64,000 nt of DNA from Rosistilla ulvae (GCF_007741475.1 NZ_CP036261.1:3535798-3599797), one strand, 5' to 3'; shown: positions 50,493-61,882, counted from the stretch's first letter. The notes: generated from the sequence alone by a model not told the origin. Program-made: numbers and translations.

Positions 50493-52258
50493 TATCGAGA
50501 TTCTTCGGCGGGTTCTGATCGCGTTGGCGTGTTCACCGTTTCGGTGGGAAACACCTCTGCGAGCGTTTCCCCGCAGACCAATCGATCCAGCAAAAATTTG
50601 TCTTGAAGCTCAGTATCCAGCCCCATGCGAATTCCAAGATACGGAATCGACCTCAATCGATTCCCTTCGTCGAACCGCGCCGATGCGTCGGGCGCGCCAA
50701 GCTTTGGCGAAGCGGGATTGACCCACAATCGAATGGAACTGAAATGGCCTTGGGCGTCCTTCTGCAGGTGTCCGACCATAAAGAACGTCGCGTCATTTTG
50801 CGGCTGGCTGTAGTAACCGGCGTGGCGCGCGGTGATCCGCCCAAAATACTCGCCAAACCGGATGCCAACGTTGGGCCGTCCACCGTGGCTCACCGAATTG
50901 CCGACGGTGTCGTCGAACCACAATGAAAAGAAGTCGTCATCGTCCAACCCATCGTAGCGTCCCAAGAAACTGAAATAGAAGTCTTCGGTCAGTGGTTCTG
51001 CCAATTCGGTTTGCAGACGATTTGCGATGGATGGAAAGGCACTATCGCGTCCATCGATTTCGATCGCGTACGCCCCGCCGTCCACCGATTGCCAGCGTAG
51101 TGGTTCATCCATATAGACAACGCGAGCGAATCGTGCATCGAGAATCCAGCGGTGTGTCGAATGTTGCCCTTCCGCTGGCGCTGGTTCAGGAAAGAAGTCC
51201 TCCCCCAACAGCGTCCCTGCAGGAATCGAACTATCGCTTCGAATGGCCCCCGCAGGCGGCGACACCGCTGACGCGATCGCAAGCATTTCGGAACGTTGCC
51301 GAGGCGGGTATTCACCGCTTCGGGCAGCCAACAATTGTTCAAGCGAAGGAACCGACACCGGTTTCATCGAATCGACCCCAGCCACCTTGATCTCCGGCTG
51401 GACCGACGAACTTTGTGAGAAGCGAGACTTCGCGTAAGCCTCTAAACGCAACGGCTTGTCGCCTCGTGCCGGGGTGCGGGAATGGACCTCAACCTCCCCC
51501 TCATAGACTTGAATATCGGCGTGCCCCGATTCGTCGACCGCCGCTGCAAACTTTGTCCCCAGATCGATGATCCGCATATTGGGTGTTAAGACGGTAAACC
51601 CTTTGGCGCCTTCGGGAACAACGGCAGCAAGTTTGCCTCGTTGCAAACAGGCTTCCCATTCCGAGCGCAGTTCCAGTCGGGCTGGGCCTTCCACCACAAC
51701 TCCAGCACCACAATTAAAGATCAATCGCACCAATCCAGCATCGATGTCGACGAAATCCCCCGCTCTTAATGACTCACCATATTCGATTGGTTCTTGGGCC
51801 CAGACCGCATCTTCACTGTCCAACAGGACGGCGACGACGGCAGTCGGTTGTGTTGGAACCAACGATGGCGTCTGCGTGCCACTCCCCTTTCCCTCGATGA
51901 CAATTCGTTCGGTTTGCATCCTTGGATAGAAGACCGCGCCGAGCAACAGGATCGAAGCGGCCAATGCACAAAGGATTCGCCAACCTCCAACAAAAGCCAG
52001 GGCACGCGTTGACGTTACCACCGCAGGGACCGGACTGGTTTGCTCGAGCGTGATCTGCCAATCGGGATCCGCTGGCGAGACCTCCGCCTGATAATTCGCC
52101 TGCAGCAACGTGTCGAACCAGATCTGTTGGGCATAGACCTTACATCGCTGCGGATTGCCCAGCATCAGTTCGTCCAGTTCCTTGCTTTCCCGATCCGAAA
52201 GCGGCTCCGCTAACAGTTTGGCAAGCAATGTTTCGAAACGGTTCGTTTCGGCTGTCAT
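50492..52258 (-). CDS. FecR-like transmembrane anti-sigma regulator with C-terminal LamG-like module
   Basis: 588 residues. The cytoplasmic N-terminus ([25 protein letters not shown]) is of anti-sigma type. One membrane helix follows at about 95-112 ([17 protein letters not shown]). A FecR domain spans about 140-275 ([55 protein letters not shown]). The last ~240 residues form a beta-rich module ([30 protein letters not shown]) that also occurs in the downstream cytochrome protein. The gene overlaps the sigma gene by 4 bp, so it likely senses an envelope signal and controls that sigma factor. Confidence 0.93.
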   Translation of the reverse strand: MTAETNRFETLLAKLLAEPLSDRESKELDELMLGNPQRCKVYAQQIWFDTLLQANYQAEVSPADPDWQITLEQTSPVPAVVTSTRALAFVGGWRILCALAASILLLGAVFYPRMQTERIVIEGKGSGTQTPSLVPTQPTAVVAVLLDSEDAVWAQEPIEYGESLRAGDFVDIDAGLVRLIFNCGAGVVVEGPARLELRSEWEACLQRGKLAAVVPEGAKGFTVLTPNMRIIDLGTKFAAAVDESGHADIQVYEGEVEVHSRTPARGDKPLRLEAYAKSRFSQSSSVQPEIKVAGVDSMKPVSVPSLEQLLAARSGEYPPRQRSEMLAIASAVSPPAGAIRSDSSIPAGTLLGEDFFPEPAPAEGQHSTHRWILDARFARVVYMDEPLRWQSVDGGAYAIEIDGRDSAFPSIANRLQTELAEPLTEDFYFSFLGRYDGLDDDDFFSLWFDDTVGNSVSHGGRPNVGIRFGEYFGRITARHAGYYSQPQNDATFFMVGHLQKDAQGHFSSIRLWVNPASPKLGAPDASARFDEGNRLRSIPYLGIRMGLDTELQDKFLLDRLVCGETLAEVFPTETVNTPTRSEPAEESR

Positions 52259-52815
52259 GACGCCACCTCAGCATCCAACTTCCGCTCGACACAACTTCTC
52301 AACTGGATGCGAATTCGGAACAACTCCATCGCCAACGATTCAGCCGTTCGGCCTTGCACTTCCGCCAACTGCTTGACGGACACCTGCTTTTGATAACGCG
52401 ATTGCAGCAAACGACGTCGGGTTTCGTTTAGTTGCTGGACACACGAACGCAACAGGGCCAGCTTCTCGTTGGTCTCTTCGGCTTGTTGAGCCGAGATTGC
52501 GGCGATTTCCGCAACCAACGGCTCGCTGAGCGACTGATGGCACTGGCGTCCATGCTTCTTCCAGTATGCCAAGGTTTGAAGATGGGCGATCTTGCACGCC
52601 CAAGACATAAATGTGCGGGTGGGATCGTAATCCCCACGTTTCCGCCACAGCACCATATTTGTTTCCTGCAGCACGTCATCCAAATCGGCATCGCATCGCA
52701 GCAGCGTCCTTAGAAACGCCCGCAGAGGTACTTGGCTACTAGCGACCAACGCGACAAATCGTTCATCACGCGAGGCTTCCTGTTCGTCGCAAGGAGATGT
52801 CACGTCCAAATTCAT
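52255..52815 (-). CDS. ECF sigma factor of the FecR/cytochrome cassette
   Basis: 186 residues. Region 2 (FVALVASSQVPLRAFLRTLLRCDADLDDVLQETNMVLWRKRGDYDPTRTFMSWACKIAHLQTL) and region 4 (LNETRRRLLQSRYQKQVSVKQLAEVQGRTAESLAMELFRIRIQL) match the planctomycete ECF type annotated TIGR02989. ATG 52815 has GAAGGGA upstream. First gene of the cassette, coupled to FecR by ATGA. It probably drives its own operon; the 332-bp upstream gap (52816-53147) would hold that promoter, but I cannot define -35/-10 boxes. Confidence 0.93.
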   Translation of the reverse strand: MNLDVTSPCDEQEASRDERFVALVASSQVPLRAFLRTLLRCDADLDDVLQETNMVLWRKRGDYDPTRTFMSWACKIAHLQTLAYWKKHGRQCHQSLSEPLVAEIAAISAQQAEETNEKLALLRSCVQQLNETRRRLLQSRYQKQVSVKQLAEVQGRTAESLAMELFRIRIQLRSCVERKLDAEVAS

Positions 52816-53147
52816 TCCCTTCTCCGCCTGCGATCATCATCGATCAAATGGAAAATTTGTTGTTCTGAAGACTTATCCGAAGACCTCTCAAGATAACGAC
52901 AATATTTAGACTTTTTGAAATTACGATGTATTTCGTGAGTCTGTACCGTCGGCGTCCTGACCGCGCAGCCGATCAAATTGCGTTGTCGCGTTGTTGTTTT
53001 TTTGCTGCAATTGATTCGCGTTAGCGCTTGTGTGGAAGGCGGTTTTCGCGATTTATAGTACAACTGCCCTGTCCCAGTACGCAGCAACCAGTGAACAGGA
53101 TGAACCGGACAGATGATCACGAAACGAGGTTGTCGGGAAATCAATCA

Positions 53148-53999
53148 ATGCTCCATCGTCAAAAAGCCATTCTCCAACTATTGCAATCCGTTGGCCGACT
53201 GGTTTCCCCGGCGGAATTGACCGCATGGGCCTGCCTGCTGCGCCACGAATTTCCGTCGTCCGGCGGCAGCGCGTTCTATGACTTTGTCCCTTACACAAAC
53301 GGGGCAGCTTCATTTGCGTTGGATCAGGAACTGGGCAAGCTGACCGACCAGGGCTTTCTGGTTCGAGACGAGGAGGCAAGTTTCACAGTCGCCGCCGGCG
53401 CAGAATTCCAGTCGCCGGACGATTTGGTTCAGAAAGATCTCTCGCGCCTGGTGGAACGCTTTGGTGACGGGGACACCGAAAAGCTTCTCGATTACGTCGA
53501 CAATGCGTTCCCCGCTTATACGGTCAACAGCAAGCGGCGTCAGCTTGCTCAACGACCGACTGCGGATCCTGCGGTCTACACGGCGGGTTATGAAGGGCTC
53601 TCGATCGATGCGTTTTTGAACCACCTAGTGGAAAATGGAATCCGTCGCGTGATCGATGTTCGTAACAATCCCAATGCCCGGCGTTACGGCTTTCATCGCA
53701 GCACGCTGCAGCGGTTGACCGGGCGACTGGAGATCGAATACCTCCACCTTCCCGAACTCGGAATCAAAGCCGATCAGCGGCAACATCTCGACACGATCGA
53801 CGACCGCAAGGCATTGTTCGACCGCTACGAAACGAGCACGCTCGAAGAGAATACAGCGGCGATCGATCGTGTTGCTGAACTGATGCTGCAACTGCCGTCG
53901 GTACTCATCTGCTTAGAAGCCGATCCGGTCTGCTGCCACCGCTCGCGGATCGCCAAACGGGTTGCAGAGCGAACGTCGCTGCCGATTCAGAATCTGTGA
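53148..53999 (+). CDS. DUF488 family protein with N-terminal winged-helix-like segment
   Basis: 283 residues from ATG 53148, preceded by GGGAAA; longer frames to 53100 and 53028 exist. The C-terminal half is DUF488: VYTAGYEGLSIDAFLNHLVENGIRRVIDVRNNPNARRYGFHRSTL and LICLEADPVCCHRSRIAKRV. The N-terminal half (LHRQKAILQLLQSVGRLVSPAELTAWACLLRHEF) looks like a helix-turn-helix unit followed by a helical linker. The conserved Cys/His in PVCCHRS suggests metal binding or catalysis. DUF488 function is not established; some members sit with DNA repair or restriction genes, but none are here. Confidence 0.82.
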   Translation: MLHRQKAILQLLQSVGRLVSPAELTAWACLLRHEFPSSGGSAFYDFVPYTNGAASFALDQELGKLTDQGFLVRDEEASFTVAAGAEFQSPDDLVQKDLSRLVERFGDGDTEKLLDYVDNAFPAYTVNSKRRQLAQRPTADPAVYTAGYEGLSIDAFLNHLVENGIRRVIDVRNNPNARRYGFHRSTLQRLTGRLEIEYLHLPELGIKADQRQHLDTIDDRKALFDRYETSTLEENTAAIDRVAELMLQLPSVLICLEADPVCCHRSRIAKRVAERTSLPIQNL

Positions 54000-54036
54000 T
54001 TGCATCCGGGCCGCAAAAATTAAAAACGTCGTCGAG

Positions 54037-55500
54037 TCACTTTAGGAAGTCGTATTCGGGCGAGACACATTTGCCGGCCGATGATTCGAAGACACGCTTC
54101 AGCGATTCGCGACTCTCGGGGTAACGTCCCTTGTCGTCGGTTGCCTCTTCCCAATCGGCAAGATGTCGACGATGACTTTCCAGGACCGCTCTAAATTCGG
54201 GATTCTCCGCCAGGTTATTGATCTGGTGAGGATCGTTCACGAGATCGTAAAGCTCTTCCGCCGGGCGGTGTTCTGCGTCGAAATACGAAGCCTGGATCGG
54301 ACTCAGTTTTCCCAAACGCAACAGTTTCTGCAGCGTCATAAACGTTGCGTACTTGTCGCGGTATTGTGGCTGGAACAAGGCTCTATCCAGTTCGTAGTTT
54401 CGGATATAGCGAAACCGCTGTGAACGAACCGTTCGAATCCGATCGATAGCGTTCCCCATCCGGTCTCTCGCCGAGATCACGTATTGCTGGGGAGCGTAGT
54501 CTTCGGCGAACAGATCGACTCCCTCCATGAACTCGGGGACCGCGATTCCCGCTAGACCAAGAGTACTGGCGGTGATATCGATGCCGCTGACAAGATCCGC
54601 TCGCACGTTACCTCGCCGAGTGATTACGTCGTTGCCTGTGGGCCAATGAACGATCAGGGGCACCTTCAGCCCATCCTCGTATAGAAACTGCTTCGCTCTG
54701 GGAAGCGGACTGCCATGATCGGTAAAGAAGAAGACCGCAGTATTGTCCCACAGGTCGTACGCCTTTAACGCCTCCAAAATGGCACCGACCTGCGCGTCGG
54801 TTTCGGCGATCTGTTCGTAATGCCTTGCGATCGCGTCGCGGAAGACGGGATGGTCGGGATATTGTGGCGGCACCGAAACCCTATCGGTATCGAAGCGGCT
54901 TTCGGTCGGAAACTTCGCTCCCGTCTCGCCACCGAACTTGCCCCCGTTCAGTTGAATCTGGCCGAAGAACCGTCGTCCTTTCAGCGGTTTAAGCCACGAT
55001 GCGTCGCGACCCAACATGTGCGAGTTCACCTGTTTCCGCGACGGACGTTGGAACTCCGGCGAATACATTGTCTCGCGATCTCGCACGAAATTGTAATCGT
55101 CTTTCGCCTCGTTAAACGTCAAATACCCGGCCTGGCGAAACAACTCGGGGATCGTCGTCAGGTCATCGGGCAACGGCTTCTTGATCATCGTTCGATGTTG
55201 ATGCAAGCCGTGCGTCGTCTGCATCGTGCCGGTGATCAAAGCCGACCGCGTCGTCGAACAGACGGGAGCTGGCATGTAGGCGTGCTGAAACAGAACGCCC
55301 CCTTCGGCAAGCCGATTGATGTTGGGAGTCGCCGCGATTGGATCGCCATAACATCCCATCCAATCGCTCATGTCATCGACATAGATCCACAGTATGTTTG
55401 AACGTTCCGCACGCGCGTCGCCGTGACAGAAGCCGGTCAACGCCGCGGCGCAAAACGCGACCAACATAATTTGACATGTGCTTGATGGCGAAGAGTTCAT
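54037..55500 (-). CDS. Secreted sulfatase with atypical formylglycine motif
   Basis: 487 residues with a signal peptide (to about residue 31). Metal strand NILWIYVDDMSDWMGCYGD. The modification site reads C81-S-T-T-R85 in APVCSTTRSALITG: Cys and Arg are kept but Pro/Ala at the third position is Thr. Other active-site pieces (FFFTDHGSPLPRAKQF, GFYNxxK-like TFNEAKDDYNF) are present. This heparan/mucin-desulfating-like subgroup is common in planctomycetes. It is the second of two codirectional sulfatases 114 bp apart. Confidence 0.9.
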   Translation of the reverse strand: MNSSPSSTCQIMLVAFCAAALTGFCHGDARAERSNILWIYVDDMSDWMGCYGDPIAATPNINRLAEGGVLFQHAYMPAPVCSTTRSALITGTMQTTHGLHQHRTMIKKPLPDDLTTIPELFRQAGYLTFNEAKDDYNFVRDRETMYSPEFQRPSRKQVNSHMLGRDASWLKPLKGRRFFGQIQLNGGKFGGETGAKFPTESRFDTDRVSVPPQYPDHPVFRDAIARHYEQIAETDAQVGAILEALKAYDLWDNTAVFFFTDHGSPLPRAKQFLYEDGLKVPLIVHWPTGNDVITRRGNVRADLVSGIDITASTLGLAGIAVPEFMEGVDLFAEDYAPQQYVISARDRMGNAIDRIRTVRSQRFRYIRNYELDRALFQPQYRDKYATFMTLQKLLRLGKLSPIQASYFDAEHRPAEELYDLVNDPHQINNLAENPEFRAVLESHRRHLADWEEATDDKGRYPESRESLKRVFESSAGKCVSPEYDFLK

Positions 55501-55614
55501 CGAATGGCAGCTTTTGATTGTGATGAGAACTTGTTGTTGCGCGGCGCGACGGATTCGAACGAAGTGCGAGTTTCGATTCCAAAGCGATTTGGTTCGCTTG
55601 AGAGACCGTTACAA

Positions 55615-57099
<1,485 letters not shown>

Positions 57100-57241
57100 C
57101 CAAGCCTCTTCTACAGATCTTTAGGTTTCGTCACGCGCGCGTTTTCCCAATGCTGCAGCATTATAGCGGCAACTCGGTTGAAATCGGCGTAGTGGGACTT
57201 CCGTAGAGTACGACGCAAAAAACGTGGACTCAGGGCTTCGA

Positions 57242-57293
57242 TCCTCCCTCAAACGAAAATTGAGGGAGGATCGAACCAGCGAAGCGTGGTTCG
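57242..57293. repeat. Paired hairpins, copy 1
   Basis: A perfect 10-bp dyad tcctccctca / tgagggagga (57242-57270) directly followed by cgaaccagcgaagcgtggttcg (57272-57293), itself a short dyad. A related copy lies at about 58078-58122. The rest of 57100-57421 shows no gene. Confidence 0.65.
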
Positions 57294-57421
57294 AGGATGG
57301 GAGTCCGAAGTAAATCGCAGGCTATCGATACAGCGGCGGGCCCTCCCCGAAACGCTTGCTAGACGCTCGTGTTTCGCCCCTCCCTGGCTTCGCCGGGCGG
57401 GTGAAGTGCTTCGTCCGCCGA

Positions 57422-57826
57422 CTACGAGTCTTTTGTCGGTGGCAGCACTTGTTTGGTACAATCGCCTGAGCGCCATGCGATCAGCTCTTCATTGGCGTAG
57501 CAATTGCAATCTTCAATCGTTTTTCCATCGCAAATCTCATCGAGCGCGTGGGTGAAACCACCAAGGTATCCACGCCGGTACGACGTTTCGCTCAACTCGT
57601 AGGCGTCCGGATCAATACAGAGGAGACCAACACCGGACTGCGTAGTTCCATCGCGGTCATCGAATTTGATGCTTTTCACCAACTTCAGTGCCAGTTGATG
57701 GGTTTTCAATCTATTGCGTTCCCCCCCAAATTCATTGACGATTGCATCCAGCGCATCTTGCGAGTTTCTGATCCAGCCTGGAATCGACGCCAGCCGTTCC
57801 AATTCTTCGGTTTCTTTGATGTCCAC
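57422..57826 (-). CDS. Hypothetical protein (134 aa)
   Basis: Start is GTG 57826, chosen for the strong GGAGG site 7 bases upstream. The product is soluble, acidic N-terminally (MDIKETEELERLASIPGWIRNSQDALDAIVNEFGGE), then KLVKSIKFDDRDGTTQSGVGLLCID, GYLGGFTHALDEI and a short Cys-containing tail (DCNCYANEELIAW). I do not recognise a family. It lies between two related repeat elements, which may mean it arrived as a unit or that the repeats simply flank it by chance. Confidence 0.65.
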   Translation of the reverse strand: MDIKETEELERLASIPGWIRNSQDALDAIVNEFGGERNRLKTHQLALKLVKSIKFDDRDGTTQSGVGLLCIDPDAYELSETSYRRGYLGGFTHALDEICDGKTIEDCNCYANEELIAWRSGDCTKQVLPPTKDS

Positions 57827-58077
57827 TATTCGACCTCCGTATTTGGCGTTGCGTATATCGAATCTCTAGACGTAGTTTTGACTCGACATGATCATAGGCG
57901 TATTTCTGCCCGGATTGCGGTGACAAAAAGATAGTTTTTTATCGGATGCTGATTGGGAAATAGGCGGCGCACCATCGCGTGCACAGGGAGTCTGGCTTGC
58001 GCGGTTCACCAATGGATACTCAATTTGCCCGCCCGATACTGGCTCACGGGAACAATAGTCAATATCGACCCTCCGGC

Positions 58078-58122
58078 AAACGAAGTTTGCAGGGGAGGGG
58101 CGAACCAGCGAAGCGAGGTTCG
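58078..58122. repeat. Paired-hairpin element, copy 2
   Basis: aaacgaagtttgc...aggggaggggcgaaccagcgaagcgaggttcg, in the same orientation as the copy at 57251-57293; the core cgaaccagcgaagcg is identical. The surrounding 57827-58206 stretch holds no gene I can support. Confidence 0.6.
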
Positions 58123-58206
58123 GGGAGGTGAGTTACTCGCATCGATTGCCCGTTGATGGACAGTTATCGCGCTGGGGTGCCCAAATACGCACAGTGGGAT
58201 CGGGCT

Positions 58207-58572
58207 CTAGAACGCGCCGTCGCAGGCCTTGTTGATCGCGGCTCGCAGTTCGGTGATGCAGGTCGGCTTGAGCAAGAAATCGGCGATGAACGCGCAGTCT
58301 TCGTCGTCGGGGCGTTCGTAAGAAGAGACGACAATCACGGGGATCGCGCTTGCTTTGGCGAGCACTTTGGCAGCTTCAATTCCCGACATCTCAGGCATCC
58401 GAACGTCGGTGATCACGAGATCCGGCCGCTCCGCCGCGCACAACGCGATCAAATCGCGGCCGTTCTCCGCTTCGCCGACCACTTCGCAGCCCAGCTTGCA
58501 CAGCAACCGGCGAAATCCCTGACGAATATCGGCTTCGTCGTCGGCGATCACAATTCTCAGGCTGCGTTTCAT
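58207..58572 (-). CDS. Receiver-only response regulator (CheY-like)
   Basis: 121 residues, a single receiver domain: acidic residues D11/D12, phospho-acceptor D56 in PDLVITDVRMPEMSG, switch Ser in VVSSYERPDD and a Lys in FLLKPTCITEL. No output domain. It lies 9 bp after the GAF-PAS kinase stop on the same strand, so it is very likely a phosphorylation partner, acting as a relay or phosphate sink. Confidence 0.92.
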   Translation of the reverse strand: MKRSLRIVIADDEADIRQGFRRLLCKLGCEVVGEAENGRDLIALCAAERPDLVITDVRMPEMSGIEAAKVLAKASAIPVIVVSSYERPDDEDCAFIADFLLKPTCITELRAAINKACDGAF

Positions 58573-58581
58573 GTTCAGGGT

Positions 58582-60189
58582 TCATTGGGGGAGAGTCATC
58601 AGGAATTCGGCACCGTCGGGGTGATCGCTGATTTCGATCGTCCCTCGATGCGCGGTGATAAACCTCTCTGCAATCGCCATGCCTAAACCCGTTCCCTTCG
58701 CCTTGGTCGTGTAAAAGGCTTCGAAAACACGAGACCGCAGCTCTTCCGGCAGCCCAGGTCCATTGTCGCGGACCGAAACGCAAAGCATCCGTTGTTCGCC
58801 GTCGTTGCGATTGCTGCAGGCGACGGTGATACGGACAGGATCGGCGCAGGCGGCTAACGAGTTTTCGAACAGATTGCGGAACACCTGTTCGATTCGGAAG
58901 ACGTCCAATTCGCAGACGAGATCGACGTCATCGATCGCTTCGATCAACTGAACGTCCCGTCCTTGATGCAGGACGTGCAGGTTCGTCCACGCCTGCCGCC
59001 AGACCTCCGCGAGATTGGCCGTTGAGCTATCCAACTGAATCGGTCCGGCAAAACTGCGAAGTTCATCGTGCATATGTTGCAAATCGCTTTTCGCCCGGCG
59101 GATCCGGTTCAGATCTTCGCGAGCTTCCGAATCGGGTTCGATGTCGTACTCCAGGACATCGATGCCAACTTGAATCCGTTGCAACGCGTTGCGACTCTCA
59201 TGAGCGATCGCCGAAACCATCTTCCCCATCGCAGCCAAGCGTTCCGCCTGGACCAGTTTATCGCGGCTCTCCGCCAGACAGGCTTCGGCCCGTTTGCGGT
59301 CGGTGATGTCGCGAATCAAGGCGAGGAATCCCAACGGATGGTCCCGTTCGTCGCGGATCACTTTCCCGACCATCTCGCCGACAAAGGTCGCGCCCGATTT
59401 TCGTCGCCATTGGACCTCGGTAGCTTCGAATTTTTCATCGGCCGCGATATGAAAACGTTCCTCGGCCATCCGTTCGAAGTCGGATCGATCGGCGTATAGT
59501 ATCGAAGTCGATTTGCCCAACACTTCATCCGCATCGTACTGGAACATACGGCACGCCCCGCGGCTGAAGTGGGTGATGTTTCGGTCCAACCCGGTCATCA
59601 AGAGAGCGTCGGGGATTCCGTTGACGATCGTCTTCAGCACCGCCCGCTCGCGTTCAACTTCGCTCTGATATCGAACCCGCTCGATCGCCAACGCCGCCAG
59701 GCTGGCGATGCTGGAGACAAACTCCAGTTCGCTCGCGCAAGGCGACCTTGGAACAGAGTAATACATTGCAAATGTCCCCAGGACTTCGCCGGTCGATGCG
59801 ATGATCGGTTCGGACCAACAGGCACGCAACGAGGCTTGTTCCGGGATATCGCGAAATCCATGCCACAACGGATCGGTCGCGATATCTTCTACGACGACCC
59901 GTTTGCCGGTGAAGGCTGCGGTTCCGCAAGATCCACAGCGGGGACCAGGGATTCTGCGGTCGACCGAGGTGCGATAGAAATCGGGCAAACGCCGGGACGC
60001 TGCCAACCGCAACGTCCCCGATTCCGCTTCCATCAACATGACCGAACCGATCATGTCGGGACGCGATTCCTCGGCGACTTCAACAAGCGTGTGCAGCACT
60101 TCGTCCAGCGATGCCCCTTGGGCCAAACGCTTCAACACCCGCGTTTGCCCACGTAAATCGCTTTCCAATAGATCTCGTTCGTTCATCAT
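58582..60189 (-). CDS. GAF-PAS sensor histidine kinase, cytoplasmic
   Basis: 535 residues without membrane segments. GAF domain about 25-170 (with RCGSCGTAAFTGKRVVVEDIATDPLW, a motif of many signalling GAF domains), PAS about 181-300 ending GFLALIRDITDRKRAE, HisKA with phospho-acceptor H330 in VSAIAHESRNALQRIQ, and HATPase (RNLFENSLAAC, DNGPGLPEELRSRVFEAFYTTKAKGTGLGMAIAERF). The HisKA/HATPase type is NtrB-like, matching the sigma-54 regulator encoded divergently 103 bp away. The signal is a soluble ligand or redox state, unknown. Confidence 0.93.
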   Translation of the reverse strand: MMNERDLLESDLRGQTRVLKRLAQGASLDEVLHTLVEVAEESRPDMIGSVMLMEAESGTLRLAASRRLPDFYRTSVDRRIPGPRCGSCGTAAFTGKRVVVEDIATDPLWHGFRDIPEQASLRACWSEPIIASTGEVLGTFAMYYSVPRSPCASELEFVSSIASLAALAIERVRYQSEVERERAVLKTIVNGIPDALLMTGLDRNITHFSRGACRMFQYDADEVLGKSTSILYADRSDFERMAEERFHIAADEKFEATEVQWRRKSGATFVGEMVGKVIRDERDHPLGFLALIRDITDRKRAEACLAESRDKLVQAERLAAMGKMVSAIAHESRNALQRIQVGIDVLEYDIEPDSEAREDLNRIRRAKSDLQHMHDELRSFAGPIQLDSSTANLAEVWRQAWTNLHVLHQGRDVQLIEAIDDVDLVCELDVFRIEQVFRNLFENSLAACADPVRITVACSNRNDGEQRMLCVSVRDNGPGLPEELRSRVFEAFYTTKAKGTGLGMAIAERFITAHRGTIEISDHPDGAEFLMTLPQ

Positions 60190-60292
60190 CGTCCATTCCC
60201 AAATTACTATGCCGTCGGCCGGTCTATTCTAGGGGCTCCGGCGGATCTTCGTAGCACCGGCCGCCCTGTTCGACATCGCGTTGTGACTTACA

Positions 60293-61639
60293 ATGACGGC
60301 CATGGCAAAAACTGCGTTGGACATATTGTTCGTCGACGACGATTCCGATTTCGCGGCGGGTTGTATTCGCTGGTTCCAGAAGAACGGGCACCGCGTCACG
60401 CACACGACTCGCGGACAGGATGGCGTCGCCCAGTGCGAGAAGCTTGATTTCGACATCGCCGTCCTCGATTGGAATTTGCCCGGTCTCAGCGGGCTGGAAC
60501 TGGTGCAGCGGATCCGCGACGCCGCCGCCGAAACGGAGATCATTATCCTGACAGGCGAAGGGACGATCGAGAACGCTGTCGAATCGATGCGTCGCGGCGT
60601 CTTCGACTTTCTCTCCAAACCGTTCCCGATGGCGGAACTGGAACGTCGTTGTCTGGGAGCATTGGAACGTCGGAAGTTGCGGAAGGAAAATACGCAGCTG
60701 CGCGAAGTCATCGACCGCACGAAGCGTCCGGCAACGACGATGATCGGCCAGTCCGAACCGATACAAAAAGTCTTCAGATTGATCGACCGTATCGCTCCGA
60801 CTGACAAGCCGGTGCTGATCGAAGGCGAAAGCGGGACCGGCAAGGAACTAGTCGCCCAAGCGATCCATCAGGGCAGCCCCCGCGGCAACCGCCCGATGGT
60901 CACAGTGAACTGTGCCGCGTTGCCGGAACAGTTGGTAGAGAGCGAGTTGTTCGGTCATGAACAGGGTTCGTTCACCGGCGCGACTGCGGCAAAGCCGGGC
61001 CTGTTCGAAGTCGCCGACGGGAGCACGTTGTTTATCGACGAGGTTGGCGAGTTGCCGTTGGCATTGCAGCCGAAGTTGCTGCGGGTGCTGGAAGATGGGT
61101 CGATGCGGCGGATCGGTTCGGAGAAGGAACGCCGGGTCGATGTCCGGATCGTTGCGGCGACTAATCGCAGCCTGAAGGAAGAGGTGGCCGAAGGACGTTT
61201 TCGCGAAGACCTCTATTACCGAATCAATCTGCTGACAGTCCACCTTCCGCCGCTGCGCGATCGCGGTGATGACGTCAGCGTTTTGATCGATCACCTTTTG
61301 GGAAACGGCCCCGAATTGGAAGCCGAAGCGCGGACGGCGCTGCTGGCATACGACTGGCCCGGCAACATCCGGCAATTGGTCAACACCATCGAACGGGCGA
61401 AGATCCTCGCCGACGATCTGATCACTATCGAAGACCTGCCCGACGAATTCCAATCGCTCGGTTCGGTTGGTTCGGCGGAAACGCCCGCCAACGAAGGCTC
61501 GCTGATGACGCTGCAGCGGGAACATATCGCGGAGGTGCTCGCTCGAGAAAATGGCAACAAATCGGCAGCCGCCCGGATCCTGGGTGTCGAACGCCGCAAG
61601 CTCTACCGGATGATGAAGCAACACGGAATCGAGGTTTAG
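60293..61639 (+). CDS. Sigma-54-dependent response regulator (NtrC family)
   Basis: 448 residues (ATG 60302 is an alternative start). Receiver with D59 in [13 protein letters not shown] and K in [12 protein letters not shown]. An AAA+ domain follows, with Walker A GESGTGKE, the sigma-54 contact loop GSFTGA (Ser in place of the usual Ala in GAFTGA), Walker [13 protein letters not shown] and R-finger region. The C-terminal Fis-type helix-turn-helix is [25 protein letters not shown]. It should activate sigma-54 promoters when phosphorylated, presumably by the divergent kinase. Target genes are not evident. Confidence 0.94.
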   Translation: MTAMAKTALDILFVDDDSDFAAGCIRWFQKNGHRVTHTTRGQDGVAQCEKLDFDIAVLDWNLPGLSGLELVQRIRDAAAETEIIILTGEGTIENAVESMRRGVFDFLSKPFPMAELERRCLGALERRKLRKENTQLREVIDRTKRPATTMIGQSEPIQKVFRLIDRIAPTDKPVLIEGESGTGKELVAQAIHQGSPRGNRPMVTVNCAALPEQLVESELFGHEQGSFTGATAAKPGLFEVADGSTLFIDEVGELPLALQPKLLRVLEDGSMRRIGSEKERRVDVRIVAATNRSLKEEVAEGRFREDLYYRINLLTVHLPPLRDRGDDVSVLIDHLLGNGPELEAEARTALLAYDWPGNIRQLVNTIERAKILADDLITIEDLPDEFQSLGSVGSAETPANEGSLMTLQREHIAEVLARENGNKSAAARILGVERRKLYRMMKQHGIEV

Positions 61640-61709
61640 CCACGGCAACGTCCTACGCAGGCAGGTCGACTGTAAAAACTGTCCACGCAGTGACAGCAAG
61701 TCGAAACGA

Positions 61710-61727
61710 GTGCGCACATGTGGGCAC
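61710..61727. promoter_or_regulatory. Candidate operator upstream of the nitroreductase gene
   Basis: GTGCgCACA-TGTGgGCAC, an 18-bp imperfect palindrome with one mismatched position per arm, about 155 bp upstream of the nitroreductase start. The position fits a repressor or activator site for the redox cluster; the regulator is not in the window. Confidence 0.35.
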
Positions 61728-61882
61728 ATCGTGGGACGACTTGCGATTGGGTGGATTCATTCACCGAGCGATTTCGCTGAAATATTGCTTTCTGCTGACA
61801 ACGACCATAAACGGCACGCATCTTGCGATGCACGCAACATTAGGGTTCAGACGGCGGATCGTCTCAACCCTTTCCTTGTTCT

